From the NCBI RefSeq assembly GCF_003628125.1, contig NZ_RBZU01000011.1:1-64000 (forward strand): a stretch of DNA of 64,000 bases, given 5' to 3'. Source of the DNA: Pararobbsia silviterrae (GTDB lineage Bacteria; Pseudomonadota; Gammaproteobacteria; Burkholderiales; Burkholderiaceae). Below the pieces are notes generated by a model. It was not told the origin of the DNA. It did not search any database and saw only the letters and a list, made by a program, of their open reading frames with translations. Both the position numbers and the translations under genes were made by a program. Positions 1-8,227 of this stretch are shown here, piece after piece. Within the stretch, counting starts at the first letter, position 1. Each line of letters begins with the position of its first letter.

Positions 1-41
1 ATAGTGCGGGTTCCCGTGTGAAAGTAGGTAATCGTCAGGCT
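1..41 (+). rRNA. rrf: 5S ribosomal RNA, 3' end (partial)
   Basis: The first 41 bases match the 3' end of a beta-proteobacterial 5S rRNA: the conserved GTGTGAAAGTAGGT segment is followed by the closing-stem strand ending in CAGGCT. The rest of the gene, and presumably 16S and 23S, lies outside the window. The rho-independent terminator just downstream fits the end of an rRNA operon. The exact 3' end is estimated from the family. Confidence 0.88.
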
Positions 42-51
42 GTTTAACACC

Positions 52-88
52 AGAAAGCCCTGCTCATCCGAGCAGGGCTTTTTGCTTT
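52..88 (+). terminator. rRNA operon rho-independent terminator
   Basis: Perfect 11-bp stem AAAGCCCTGCT / AGCAGGGCTTT around a 6-nt loop, followed by a T-rich tract (TTTTTGCTTTT). It sits about 12 nt after the 5S end and so ends the rRNA transcript. Confidence 0.92.
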
Positions 89-641
89 TAAGCGCCGTTT
101 TGCGCACCTGAGTCGCGCGCGTCAGTTCGTTGCACCGGGTTCGCCCGCGCGCCCATGAGCCCACGTAGCGGCGTTCACGTTCGAAGCGCCATCACCAGAA
201 CCGCGCGAGCGCTTCTGCTAGCCCCCAAGGCGTCAAAGCGTTGCGGCGTGTCTGCCTCAGCGGCGCTAGTCATCCGGGCAGGGCGTTTTTTGCTTTCGTG
301 CCCCTCACTTGCGCCAGTGACTTGCGCTCGCCATTTCGCCTTGTGAGCCTCAGTGTTCCTACGTCGCGTCAACTGCACGACAAACCGCTCGCACGCTAAA
401 TCACCAAACCAGTGACACGCCCGATGCACGCACGTTTCCCATGGCGCGACCATTGACGCGGACGCCCGGAGAGATCGACGGCGCCGCGGCCTTTGTCCCT
501 AAGCGCTTTGCAAGCCGGAAGACCGGTACAAGAACACGATTCCATTCGCGTCCACGTCCGTGTGACGGCAGCGATCATTTCTGTCCGGCGCCTCGATCGG
601 CGTAGCATCAAGTCTTCCCTTATCGCTTTCGAGAACGTGGC
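89..641. other. Intergenic region without recognisable gene
   Basis: This 553-nt spacer lies between the rRNA terminator and the molybdopterin oxidoreductase. The open frames in it (for example 155-346 plus and 175-453 minus) are short, overlap antisense to each other and resemble no family I recognise. No tRNA, strong hairpin or consensus promoter was found. A promoter for the downstream gene is expected here but I could not place it. Confidence 0.5.
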
Positions 642-2744
642 ATGAACCTCACCCCAGGCGTCGTGAATGCCGTCTGCCCTCACGACTGTCCCGATACATG
701 CGCACTTCGCGTTACCGTCGAACACGGTAAAGCCGTCAAGGTGTACGGTGACCCGGATCATCCGCCGACCAACGGCGCGCTCTGTACGAAGGTGTCGCGA
801 TACACCGAGCGAACCTACCACGCTGGCCGTCTGACTCAGCCGATGCGTCGCGTCGGCAAGAAAGGCGAAGGCCGTTTTGAGCCGATCAGCTGGGACGCCG
901 CATTCGAACTCGCAGCGCAAAAGCTCAAACCGATCGCCGAACGCTGTCCCGAAGCCATTCTTCCCTACAGCTATGCGGGCACGATGGGCATCGTGCAGGG
1001 CGAGAGCATTGCCGCGCGCTTTTTTCATGTGCTCGGCGCGTCGGTGCTCGAACGCACGATCTGCGCGACAGCCGGTGCGACCGGACTGAAATACACCTAT
1101 GGCGCAAGCGTCGGCATGCATCTCGAGCACTTCGTCGACAGCAAGCTGATCCTGATCTGGGGCAGTAATCCGGTCGTATCGAGCGTGCATTTTTGGATGC
1201 GAGCACAGGAAGCGCGTCGGCGCGGCGCGAAGCTCGTTGCGATCGACCCTTATCGATCGTTGACCGCCGAGAAATGCGACGAGCACATCGCGTTGCAACC
1301 CGGCACGGATGCGGCGCTTGCGCTCGGCATGATGCATGTCCTGATCCGCGACGGCCTGATCGACGACGACTACATTGCGCGTTACACGGAAGGCTTTGCC
1401 GCGCTCCGGGCCCGCGCGGCCGACTACGACCCCCAACGCGTCGCCGATATTTGCGGAATCGAAGCGGATGTTGTCGTTCGCCTGGCTCGCGACTATGGAA
1501 CCATTCGCCCCGCGTCGATTCGCCTCAACTACGGCATGCAGCGCGCACGCGGCGGCGGAAACGCCGTTCGCGCCATCGCATGCTTGCCGTCGCTGACCGG
1601 CGCGTGGCGACATCCGGCCGGCGGGCTGCTTCTCTCGTCGTCGGGATTCGCCCCGGTGAATGCCGCGGCGATCACGCGGCCCGACCTGTTGCCCGGATCT
1701 CCGGGCCGCCTGCCTCGCTCGATCAATATGAGCGCGATCGGCGACGCGCTCTGCCATCCGGGCGATCCCGCGTTCGGACCGAAGATCGAGGCCCTGATCG
1801 TCTACAACTCGAATCCCGTCGCGGTTGCCCCCGAGTCGGCGAAAGTCGCGCAAGGATTCGCGCGAGAGGATCTGTTCACGATCGTGCTCGAGCATTTTCA
1901 GACCGATACCGCGGACTACGCCGATCTCCTCTTGCCGGCCACGACACAGCTCGAACATTTCGACGTCCATAAGGCGTACGGGCACACCTATCTGATGGTG
2001 AACCAGCCGGCGATCGAGCCGCTTGGGCAGGCGCGCCCGAACACCGCAATCTTCCGAGGCCTGGCGCGCGCCATGGGCCTCGCGACGCCCGCGCTCTACG
2101 AAACCGACGAACAGATTGCGCGGCAGGCATTCAACTGGCGCCACCCGTCGCTTGCGCATGCCGATTACGACACCTTGATTCGCGACGGCTGGGTCAAGCT
2201 CGCCCTTCCCGACGCGCCGTTTGCCGAGGGCGGCTTTCCGACACCCTCCGGCAAGTGCGAGTTCTATTCCGCGCGGCTTGAACGCGAAGGTCTCGACCCG
2301 CTCCCCGACTATCTGCCGCCTTACGAATCCAAGGCATCGGATCCCGCGCTCGCCGGCCGTTATCCGCTCACGTTCATTTCGCCGCCGGCCCGCCATTTTC
2401 TGAACAGCAGCTTCGTCAATGTCGAAAGCCTGCGGCGTCCGATCGGCGAGCCGCGCATCGAGATTCATCCGGACGACGCCGCCGCTCGCTGCATCGTCGA
2501 CGGTGCGCGAGTGCGCGTGTTCAACGACCGCGGCGAAGTCGAACTGATCGCGCGCGTCACCGACGGTGCGCGCACCGGTGTCGTCGTCGGGCTCTCGATC
2601 TGGTGGAAGAAACTCTCGGCGGACGGCCGCAATACGAACCAGCTCACGAGTCAGGCCTTGACGGACCTCGGCGGCGGGGCGACGTTCTATGACTGCCTCG
2701 TCGACATCGCGCCGCTCGATCGAATGGCGAGTCAAGCGGCTTGA
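642..2744 (+). CDS. Molybdopterin-dependent oxidoreductase (DMSO reductase superfamily)
   Basis: 700 aa. The N-terminus has the iron-sulfur motif of the superfamily: cysteines 12, 16, 20 and 48 (CPHDCPDTC, then a later GALCTK), which should bind one 4Fe-4S cluster. The middle carries molybdopterin-binding segments (for example LILIWGSNPVVSS near residue 170 and IVYNSNPVAVAP near 390), and the last about 120 residues form the molydopterin dinucleotide-binding domain (PLTFISPPARHFLNSSF onward). There is no twin-arginine signal, so a cytoplasmic enzyme is likely. No electron-transfer or membrane-anchor subunit gene is adjacent, and the substrate cannot be inferred from sequence. It resembles the stand-alone molybdopterin oxidoreductases annotated in Burkholderia. 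The minus strand has a 785-codon open frame here that is a GC-rich shadow. Confidence 0.9.
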   Translation: MNLTPGVVNAVCPHDCPDTCALRVTVEHGKAVKVYGDPDHPPTNGALCTKVSRYTERTYHAGRLTQPMRRVGKKGEGRFEPISWDAAFELAAQKLKPIAERCPEAILPYSYAGTMGIVQGESIAARFFHVLGASVLERTICATAGATGLKYTYGASVGMHLEHFVDSKLILIWGSNPVVSSVHFWMRAQEARRRGAKLVAIDPYRSLTAEKCDEHIALQPGTDAALALGMMHVLIRDGLIDDDYIARYTEGFAALRARAADYDPQRVADICGIEADVVVRLARDYGTIRPASIRLNYGMQRARGGGNAVRAIACLPSLTGAWRHPAGGLLLSSSGFAPVNAAAITRPDLLPGSPGRLPRSINMSAIGDALCHPGDPAFGPKIEALIVYNSNPVAVAPESAKVAQGFAREDLFTIVLEHFQTDTADYADLLLPATTQLEHFDVHKAYGHTYLMVNQPAIEPLGQARPNTAIFRGLARAMGLATPALYETDEQIARQAFNWRHPSLAHADYDTLIRDGWVKLALPDAPFAEGGFPTPSGKCEFYSARLEREGLDPLPDYLPPYESKASDPALAGRYPLTFISPPARHFLNSSFVNVESLRRPIGEPRIEIHPDDAAARCIVDGARVRVFNDRGEVELIARVTDGARTGVVVGLSIWWKKLSADGRNTNQLTSQALTDLGGGATFYDCLVDIAPLDRMASQAA

Positions 2745-3485
2745 CGCCGACATCGGCGGCGCGCGCCATTGTGACGCGGGAGCGTGATCGACTACTCGGG
2801 GGCGAAGCGCTGAAGCGGCAGGGTGTAGAGGTGGTCAGGTAATGCGGTGCCCAAGTGCCCAAGTGCCCAAGTGCCCAAGTGCCCAAGTGCCCAAGTGCCC
2901 AAGTGCCCAAGTGCCCGAGTGCCCGAGTGCCCGAGTGCCCGAGTGCCCGAGTGCCTAAGCGCCCAAACGCCCAAACGCCCAAACGCCCAAACGCCCAAAC
3001 GCCCAAAACGCATAGGCGCTAGCGGGGTTGCGCAATAGAGAAATCGACGAATCGAGCAATCGACAAACGAGCAATCACTAGGGGGGCAAGAAAGCGATGA
3101 GTTCGGCTCGGCGCGAATGGCTCGGCGCGCTCGCTCAGCGCGGAGCCGATTGCATCCTCGGTTCCGCGGCAGGCCGATCGATGCCGGGATGCGTCTCGGA
3201 CGTCAGGGCGATACGCGACGACGGACACCGTACGACGCGGATGGGCCACCGCGTCCAGCTCACGCCTCCCACCCGCAACCGTTTCCGCCTCATGGTGATT
3301 CCCCGGACACCATGACGCTCGACGCCATGCGAAACCCGCGATATCGTCCGATCACCGCGGCCCGAGCGCCGGTTCGGCGCGCGCGTCTGGAGGCCTGCGT
3401 CTAGTCCGACCCGTTGCCTGCTCGCCGGCGCCCGGATAGCATCGCGTTTTAGCACGACCATTCGAAAACAGAAGAGGAGACATGC
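2745..3485. other. Intergenic spacer with octamer tandem array
   Basis: This 741-nt spacer lies between the molybdopterin oxidoreductase and fadD. Its main content is the octamer array at 2849-3008. The remainder (about 3010-3470) is GC-rich with small overlapping open frames on both strands that match nothing I recognise. A purine-rich ribosome binding site for fadD (GAAGAGGAGA) lies at about 3471-3480. Confidence 0.6.
2849..3008. repeat. 8-bp tandem repeat array (about 20 units)
   Basis: Read directly: eight copies of GCCCAAGT (2849-2912), five of GCCCGAGT (2913-2952), one GCCTAAGC (2953-2960), five of GCCCAAAC (2961-3000) and a degenerate last unit. Variants occur in blocks, as expected if the array grew by slippage after point changes. 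A period of 8 is not a multiple of 3, so every frame reads as an 8-residue repeat. That explains the repetitive open frames here, which are not real genes. The minus strand has GGG every 8 bases. Confidence 0.97.
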
Positions 3486-5159
3486 ATGGACCGTATCTGG
3501 CTGAAGTCGTACCCCCCCGGCGTGCCGGCGGAAATCGATACGTCCATTTATCCGTCGCTCGTTGAACTCTTCGAAGAAAGCTTCAAGCAATACCGAGATC
3601 GCCAGGTCTTCAGTTGCATGGGCAAGGCGATAACGTATCGCGAACTCGACGAGTACTCGGTCAGGCTCGCGGCCTGGTTCCAGTCCAAGGGACTCCAGCC
3701 CGGCGCGCGCATCGCGCTGATGATGCCGAACGTGCTTCAATACCCGATCGCGCTCGCGGCCGTGCTGCGCGCGGGGTATACCGTCGTCAACGTCAATCCG
3801 CTCTACACGCCGCGCGAACTCGAACACCAACTCAAGGACAGCGGCGCCGAAGCGATCATCATCCTCGAAAACTTCGCGACGACGCTTCAGAAGGTCGTCG
3901 CGAACACGGCCATCAAACACATCGTCGTCGCGACGATGGGCGACATGCTCGGACCGAAGGGCGCTATCGTCAATTTCGTCGTACGCAGCATCAAAAAGAT
4001 GGTCCCCGCGTGGAATCTGCCCGGACACGTGAGCTTCAAGCACGCGCTCGCGCACGGCGACGCACGTGCGTTCAAGCGCGTGCCGGTCGGCCCCGACGCG
4101 ATCGCGTTCCTCCAGTACACGGGCGGCACGACGGGCGTCGCGAAAGGCGCGATCCTGCTGCATCGGAACATCGTCGCCAACGTGATCCAGTCCGATCTCT
4201 GGCTCCAGCCCGCAAAACTCAAGAAGCCCGACATCGAACAGTTCATCTGCGTCGTCGCGTTGCCGCTCTATCACGTGTTCGCCCTGAACTCGGGCGGCCT
4301 GCTGACGATTCGCACGGGCGGCATGGGCGTGCTGATCCCGAATCCGCGCGATATCCCGGGACTCATCAAATCGCTGCGCGGCATCCGATTCACGACGTTC
4401 CCCGGCGTCAACACGCTCTATAACGCGCTGCTCAACAACCCCGAATTCAAGACGCTCGATTTCTCGAATCTCGTGGCGGCAAGCGGCGGCGGGATGGCGG
4501 TCCAGGAGGCCGTCGCCTCACGCTGGATGGCCACGACCGGGGCGCCGATTCTCGAAGGCTATGGTCTGTCGGAGGCTTCGCCCGTCGTCTCGTGCACGCC
4601 GTCCAACTGGACGCATTACTCCGGCACGATCGGCCTGCCGATGCCCTCGACCGACGTTTCGATCCGCGATGACGACGGCCATGAAGTGCCGCTCGGCCAG
4701 CCCGGCGAAATCTGCGTCAAGGGTCCGCAGGTCATGGCGGGTTATTGGAACCGGCCCGACGAGACCGCCAAGGTCATGACGGACGACGGCTATCTGAAGA
4801 CGGGCGATATCGGCTGCGTGCTCGATACGGGCGAAATCCGGATCGTCGACCGCAAGAAGGACATGATTCTCGTCTCCGGATTCAACGTCTACCCGAACGA
4901 GGTCGAGGACGTCGTCGCGCAGCATCCGGGCGTCTTCGAGGTCGCCGCGGTCGGCGTGCCCGACAGCAACTCGGGCGAAGCCGTCAAACTGTTCGTCGTC
5001 AAAAAAGATCCGGCGTTGACCGAATCGGACTTGATCGATTTCTGCAAAGAACGGCTGACGGGCTACAAGCGTCCCCGGACGGTCGAGTTCCGCACGGAAC
5101 TGCCCAAGACGAACGTCGGCAAAATCCTGCGCCGCGAGTTGCGCGACGGCAAGGCCTGA
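3486..5159 (+). CDS. fadD: Long-chain fatty acid--CoA ligase (AMP-forming)
   Basis: 557 aa, the usual FadD length. Adenylate-forming enzyme that activates long-chain fatty acids to acyl-CoA at the inner membrane for beta-oxidation or lipid use. Visible motifs in order: the AMP-binding loop YTGGTTGVAKGA (about 210-221), the acyl/adenylate motif GYGLSEASPV (about 358), the TGD motif in YLKTGDIG (about 437) and the C-terminal hinge DRKKDMILVSGFNVYP with its conserved Lys/Gly residues (about 454-470). The start is chosen at the ATG preceded by GAGGAG. It stands alone, with coq7 64 nt downstream on the same strand and possibly co-transcribed. Confidence 0.95.
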   Translation: MDRIWLKSYPPGVPAEIDTSIYPSLVELFEESFKQYRDRQVFSCMGKAITYRELDEYSVRLAAWFQSKGLQPGARIALMMPNVLQYPIALAAVLRAGYTVVNVNPLYTPRELEHQLKDSGAEAIIILENFATTLQKVVANTAIKHIVVATMGDMLGPKGAIVNFVVRSIKKMVPAWNLPGHVSFKHALAHGDARAFKRVPVGPDAIAFLQYTGGTTGVAKGAILLHRNIVANVIQSDLWLQPAKLKKPDIEQFICVVALPLYHVFALNSGGLLTIRTGGMGVLIPNPRDIPGLIKSLRGIRFTTFPGVNTLYNALLNNPEFKTLDFSNLVAASGGGMAVQEAVASRWMATTGAPILEGYGLSEASPVVSCTPSNWTHYSGTIGLPMPSTDVSIRDDDGHEVPLGQPGEICVKGPQVMAGYWNRPDETAKVMTDDGYLKTGDIGCVLDTGEIRIVDRKKDMILVSGFNVYPNEVEDVVAQHPGVFEVAAVGVPDSNSGEAVKLFVVKKDPALTESDLIDFCKERLTGYKRPRTVEFRTELPKTNVGKILRRELRDGKA

Positions 5160-5223
5160 GTTTGCGCGTGCCGGACGCCGACCGGTGGTATGGTGACGGC
5201 TTGCAGACGTAAGCCGATCCGCC

Positions 5224-5928
5224 ATGAACTTTGACAGTCTTATCACCGAATTCGACCGCGGACTGCGGTCGTTGACCGGTGTCATTCGCGCCGCGCGTCC
5301 GTCGCCCGCCGCGCACCTCGATCTTTCCGTGCCCACGGTCGTCGAATCCGCCGACCCGGCGCGTTCCGACGCCGCCGAGCCCGAGGTATCGTCCGATTTG
5401 CCGGCCGGTGTCCTCACGCCCGCCGAAGCGCGCCATGCGGCGGGACTCATGCGCGTCAATCATGTCGGCGAGATCTGCGCGCAGGCGCTCTACCAGGCCC
5501 AGAAACTCACGGCGCGTTCCGAGACGCTGCGGCGCGGCTTCGAGCATGCCGCGCGCGAAGAAGAGGACCACCTTGCCTGGACCGCCGAGCGCATCGAGCA
5601 ACTCAACGCGCGCCGAAGCCTGCTCAATCCGTTCTGGTACACGGGCTCGCTCGCGATCGGTGTCGTCGCGGGCCTGCTCGGCGACAAAATCAGCCTCGGC
5701 TTCATGGCCGAAACCGAACGCCAGGTCGAGCAGCACCTCGCCGGCCATTTGGAGACGTTGCCGGCACGCGATGTCGCGTCGCGCGCGATCGTCGCGCAGA
5801 TGCGTGACGACGAGGCCGCACACGCCCATGCCGCCACCGCGGCCGGCGGCGTCGACCTCCCGCTGCCGGTCAGGTCGTTGATGCGCGCGGCGTCGAAGGT
5901 CATGACGCGCACGGCTTACTATATTTAA
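5224..5928 (+). CDS. coq7: Demethoxyubiquinone hydroxylase (2-polyprenyl-3-methyl-6-methoxy-1,4-benzoquinol monooxygenase)
   Basis: 234 aa. Ferritin-like di-iron enzyme that adds the C6 hydroxyl during ubiquinone biosynthesis, peripheral on the inner membrane. Metal ligands sit in recognisable repeats: the HVGE segment (about 80), EEEDH (about 112-116), an ETERQVEQH segment (about 163) and DDEAAHAH (about 195). A hydrophobic patch ([13 protein letters not shown], about 143) is the expected membrane-contact region. The first about 70 residues are variable and Ala/Pro-rich, as in Burkholderia homologues. It follows fadD on the same strand. Confidence 0.95.
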   Translation: MNFDSLITEFDRGLRSLTGVIRAARPSPAAHLDLSVPTVVESADPARSDAAEPEVSSDLPAGVLTPAEARHAAGLMRVNHVGEICAQALYQAQKLTARSETLRRGFEHAAREEEDHLAWTAERIEQLNARRSLLNPFWYTGSLAIGVVAGLLGDKISLGFMAETERQVEQHLAGHLETLPARDVASRAIVAQMRDDEAAHAHAATAAGGVDLPLPVRSLMRAASKVMTRTAYYI

Positions 5929-6754
5929 AGCGCGCTGGCGGGGCGCCGTGCCGCGAACGAGACGCGTGCGTTCGTTCGTTCGAGCGGATATCCGGCCGTG
6001 GTCCGTGTTTTCAGACGGGTGTCCGGTATCGAGGGCGCGCGATGCTCGCGGCCGGTCGCCCGAGTTGCGTGCATTGTCTCGCCCGCGTCGATCTCAAGGT
6101 CTCGCGCATATGCGTGCCGAGTCGTCGTGGCGATTCGTGAAGCATGTCGTGAGACGCGACCAGGTCGAGTCCGCGCGCCGGCGCCCCCGACCCCGACCCC
6201 GACCCTCGACCCTCGACCCTCGACCCTCGACCGTCAACCTCCGACTTCGACCCCGACCCCCGACCCCCGACCCCCGACCCCCGACCCCCGACCCCCGACC
6301 CCCGACCCCCGACCGTCAACCTCCGACCTCCGACCTCGATTCTCGATCCTCGACCGCGACTGGACTGGACTGGACTGGACTGGACTGGACTGGACCGGAC
6401 CGGACCGGACCGCGAGCCGAGCCGAGCCGAGCCAACCCGAGCCAACCCGAGCCAACCCGAGCCAACCCGAGCCAACCCGAGCCAACCCGAGCCAACCCGA
6501 GCTCGTCGCAACATCCCGAAATTCGGCGCAACATTCCCGCCCCTTACGGTTTTCGGTCTGACCCGCGTTTATTCGGTTTCGCGCGAGAAAACCTCGCGCG
6601 CCGATGTCGACCGGGCCGTTTCTCAAGCATTACTTTCACTAGCGCAATTAGCGCCTTCATTTTTATAGCTTTTTCGATTTGAACCTGCCTCAACAACCGT
6701 CGCTAAGTCGTTGTTCTAACACGCAAAAACGCTGCCTTCGTCCGGCAAAGTTGC
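5929..6754. other. Long spacer between coq7 and the dcw promoter
   Basis: Spacer with no credible gene. It contains a compound tandem array (6183-6500), then an AT-richer stretch (about 6540-6754) leading into the mraZ promoter. The open frames that cross the array are repeats read in frame (Pro-Asp-Pro and Gly-Ser-Gly-Trp-Leu patterns), not recognisable proteins. Confidence 0.65.
6183..6500. repeat. Compound tandem repeat array (hexa-, hepta-, penta- and decamers)
   Basis: Read from the sequence: CCCCGA/CCCTCGA units at about 6183-6230; eight GACCCCC heptamers at 6255-6310; seven TGGAC pentamers (6361-6395) passing into three CGGAC (6396-6410); three GCCGA (6416-6430); seven perfect GCCAACCCGA decamers (6431-6500). 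A 17-base segment (GACCGTCAACCTCCGAC) occurs at 6229 and again at 6311, showing a larger duplication around the heptamer block. The plus strand of the first half is almost free of G runs while the minus strand has runs of five G. Confidence 0.96.
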
Positions 6755-6783
6755 TTGACCCGCCTTGGACGTTCCACTAAAGT
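6755..6783 (+). promoter_or_regulatory. Promoter of the dcw cluster (Pmra)
   Basis: TTGACC (6755-6760), a 17-bp spacer, then TAAAGT (6778-6783): a good sigma-70 pair about 50 bp before the mraZ start. The -10 element abuts the MraZ-type repeats, so repressor binding would block initiation. Assignment is by position and consensus only. Confidence 0.8.
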
Positions 6784-6820
6784 GGGAAACAGTGTCGCAA
6801 AGTGTATTTTTGTGTGAGAT
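6781..6820 (+). promoter_or_regulatory. MraZ operator, 10-bp direct repeats
   Basis: Four consecutive 10-bp units: AGTGGGAAAC, AGTGTCGCAA, AGTGTATTTT and TGTGTGAGAT. MraZ is known to bind TGGGN-type repeats spaced by about 10 bp upstream of its own gene. Only the first unit keeps the full TGGGA core here, while the others keep GTG at the same phase. The location, overlapping the promoter start point, fits autoregulation of the cluster. Confidence 0.72.
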
Positions 6821-6835
6821 CAGGGGGAAAGAGTC

Positions 6836-7264
6836 GTGTTCCAAGGGGCGTCAGCGCTAACTCTCGATGCGAAGGGGCGGATGTCCGTCCCGGCTCGTCA
6901 TCGCGAAGCGCTGCAACAACAGGCAGAAGGCCGGGTTACGCTGACCAAGCACCCGGACGGCTGCCTGTTGCTGTTTCCGCGCCCCGCGTGGGAAGTTTTC
7001 CGCGCGCGCGTCGCCGCATTGCCGTATGAGGCGACCTGGACCAAACGGATTTTCCTCGGCAATGCCCAGGATGTCGAAGTCGATGGCGCGGGACGCGTGC
7101 TCGTGTCGCCCGAATTGCGCGCGGCCGCGAATCTTGAACGCGAAGTGATGCTGCTCGGCATGGGCAGCCACTTCGAAGTCTGGGACAAGCAGACGTACGA
7201 CGCGAAGGAACAAGCGGCGATGGCGCAGGGCATGCCCGATGCGCTCAAGAGCTTTACTTTTTGA
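6836..7264 (+). CDS. mraZ: Transcriptional regulator MraZ
   Basis: 142 aa, standard length. First gene of the dcw cluster. Encodes two tandem SpoVT/AbrB-type DNA-binding folds (about 5-50 and 80-125), each carrying the family's basic signature ([15 protein letters not shown] in the first, [14 protein letters not shown] in the second). MraZ forms a ring-shaped oligomer that binds repeats in its own promoter. The start is GTG at 6836, preceded by a GGGGGA ribosome-binding sequence eight bases upstream. rsmH starts 9 nt after the stop. Confidence 0.96.
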   Translation: MFQGASALTLDAKGRMSVPARHREALQQQAEGRVTLTKHPDGCLLLFPRPAWEVFRARVAALPYEATWTKRIFLGNAQDVEVDGAGRVLVSPELRAAANLEREVMLLGMGSHFEVWDKQTYDAKEQAAMAQGMPDALKSFTF

Positions 7265-7273
7265 CGTGCCGCG

Positions 7274-8227
7274 ATGACCGACGTTTCGAATCAGCAACTG
7301 CAGCATCAGACGGTGCTGCTGGAGGAGGCGGTCCATGCGCTCGTCTGGCGCGCCGACGGCATCTATGTCGACGGCACGTTCGGCAGGGGAGGGCATAGCC
7401 GCGCAGTGCTCGGCAAGCTTGGCGACGGCGCTCGGCTCGTCGGATTCGACAAGGATCCGCAGGCCATCGCAACGGCGCAGGCGATCGGCGATGCGCGCTT
7501 CGAGATCGTGCACGACAGCTTCGCGACGCTGTCCGACGCGCTCGCGGAGCGTGGGATTCAGAAGGTGTCTGGGGTGCTGCTCGATCTTGGCGTGTCGTCG
7601 CCGCAATTCGACGATCCGGCTCGCGGGTTCAGCTTCCGCCACGACGGTCCGCTCGATATGCGAATGGACACGACACGCGGCGAGTCGGCCGCGGATTGGC
7701 TCGCACGCGCGACGCAGCAAGAACTGACGGAGGTGATTCGCGATTATGGGGAAGAACGGTTTGCTTTTCAGATTGCAAAGGCGATTGTTGCTCGCCGGTC
7801 AGCATCCGACCGGCTCGGTCCTCTCACCCGCACACGCGAGCTTGCCGAGATCGTGGCTCACGCCGTCAAGACGCGCGAAAAGGGTAAGGACCCCGCTACC
7901 CGGACCTTTCAGGCTATACGGATTTTCATCAATCAAGAGCTTGCGGATCTGCAAGTAGCACTTGAAGCGGCATTGGCATCACTGGAGCAAGGGGGGCGGC
8001 TGGTCGTGATCAGCTTTCATTCGCTCGAAGACCGTATCGTCAAGCGATTCATGCAATCGCAGGCGAGCGTGCCTCCGCTCGACCGCCGGCTACCCCTGCG
8101 CGCTTCGGAACTCCCCGTCCCGCCGTTGAAGCTGCTCGGCCGCGTGATGCCGAGCGAAACAGAAATCGCCGCGAACCCTCGCGCGCGTTCCGCGGTCATG
8201 CGCGTTGCCGAACGGGTGGCGCCGTGA
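7274..8227 (+). CDS. rsmH: 16S rRNA (cytosine1402-N4)-methyltransferase
   Basis: 317 aa. S-adenosylmethionine-dependent methylation of C1402 in the decoding centre of 16S rRNA. The N-terminal SAM motif [14 protein letters not shown] (about 33-46), the [13 protein letters not shown] motif (about 103) and the C-terminal [12 protein letters not shown] block (about 257) are all present. The internal helical insertion typical of MraW/RsmH is intact. The last bases overlap the GTG start of ftsL (GTGA), so translation is probably coupled. Confidence 0.96.
   Translation: MTDVSNQQLQHQTVLLEEAVHALVWRADGIYVDGTFGRGGHSRAVLGKLGDGARLVGFDKDPQAIATAQAIGDARFEIVHDSFATLSDALAERGIQKVSGVLLDLGVSSPQFDDPARGFSFRHDGPLDMRMDTTRGESAADWLARATQQELTEVIRDYGEERFAFQIAKAIVARRSASDRLGPLTRTRELAEIVAHAVKTREKGKDPATRTFQAIRIFINQELADLQVALEAALASLEQGGRLVVISFHSLEDRIVKRFMQSQASVPPLDRRLPLRASELPVPPLKLLGRVMPSETEIAANPRARSAVMRVAERVAP

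Noticed and set aside
396-2753. 785-codon open frame on the minus strand
   Set aside because: Fully antisense to the molybdopterin oxidoreductase; it has the Arg/Ala/Asp-rich look of a GC-driven shadow frame and no known motif.
2644-3006. Open frames of repeated GRLGVWAFG-like residues (both strands)
   Set aside because: They are simply the octamer array read in frame; period 8 always yields an 8-residue repeat.
2849-3008. Possible CRISPR array
   Set aside because: Units are 8 bp and contiguous, with no spacers, no palindromic repeats and no cas genes.
3097-3315. 72-codon open frame before fadD
   Set aside because: No ribosome site, and overlapping frames on both strands; nothing recognisable.
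5998-6561. Pro-Asp/Pro-rich and Gly-Trp-Leu-rich open frames across the compound array
   Set aside because: Low-complexity products of the tandem repeats; no start signals or homology.
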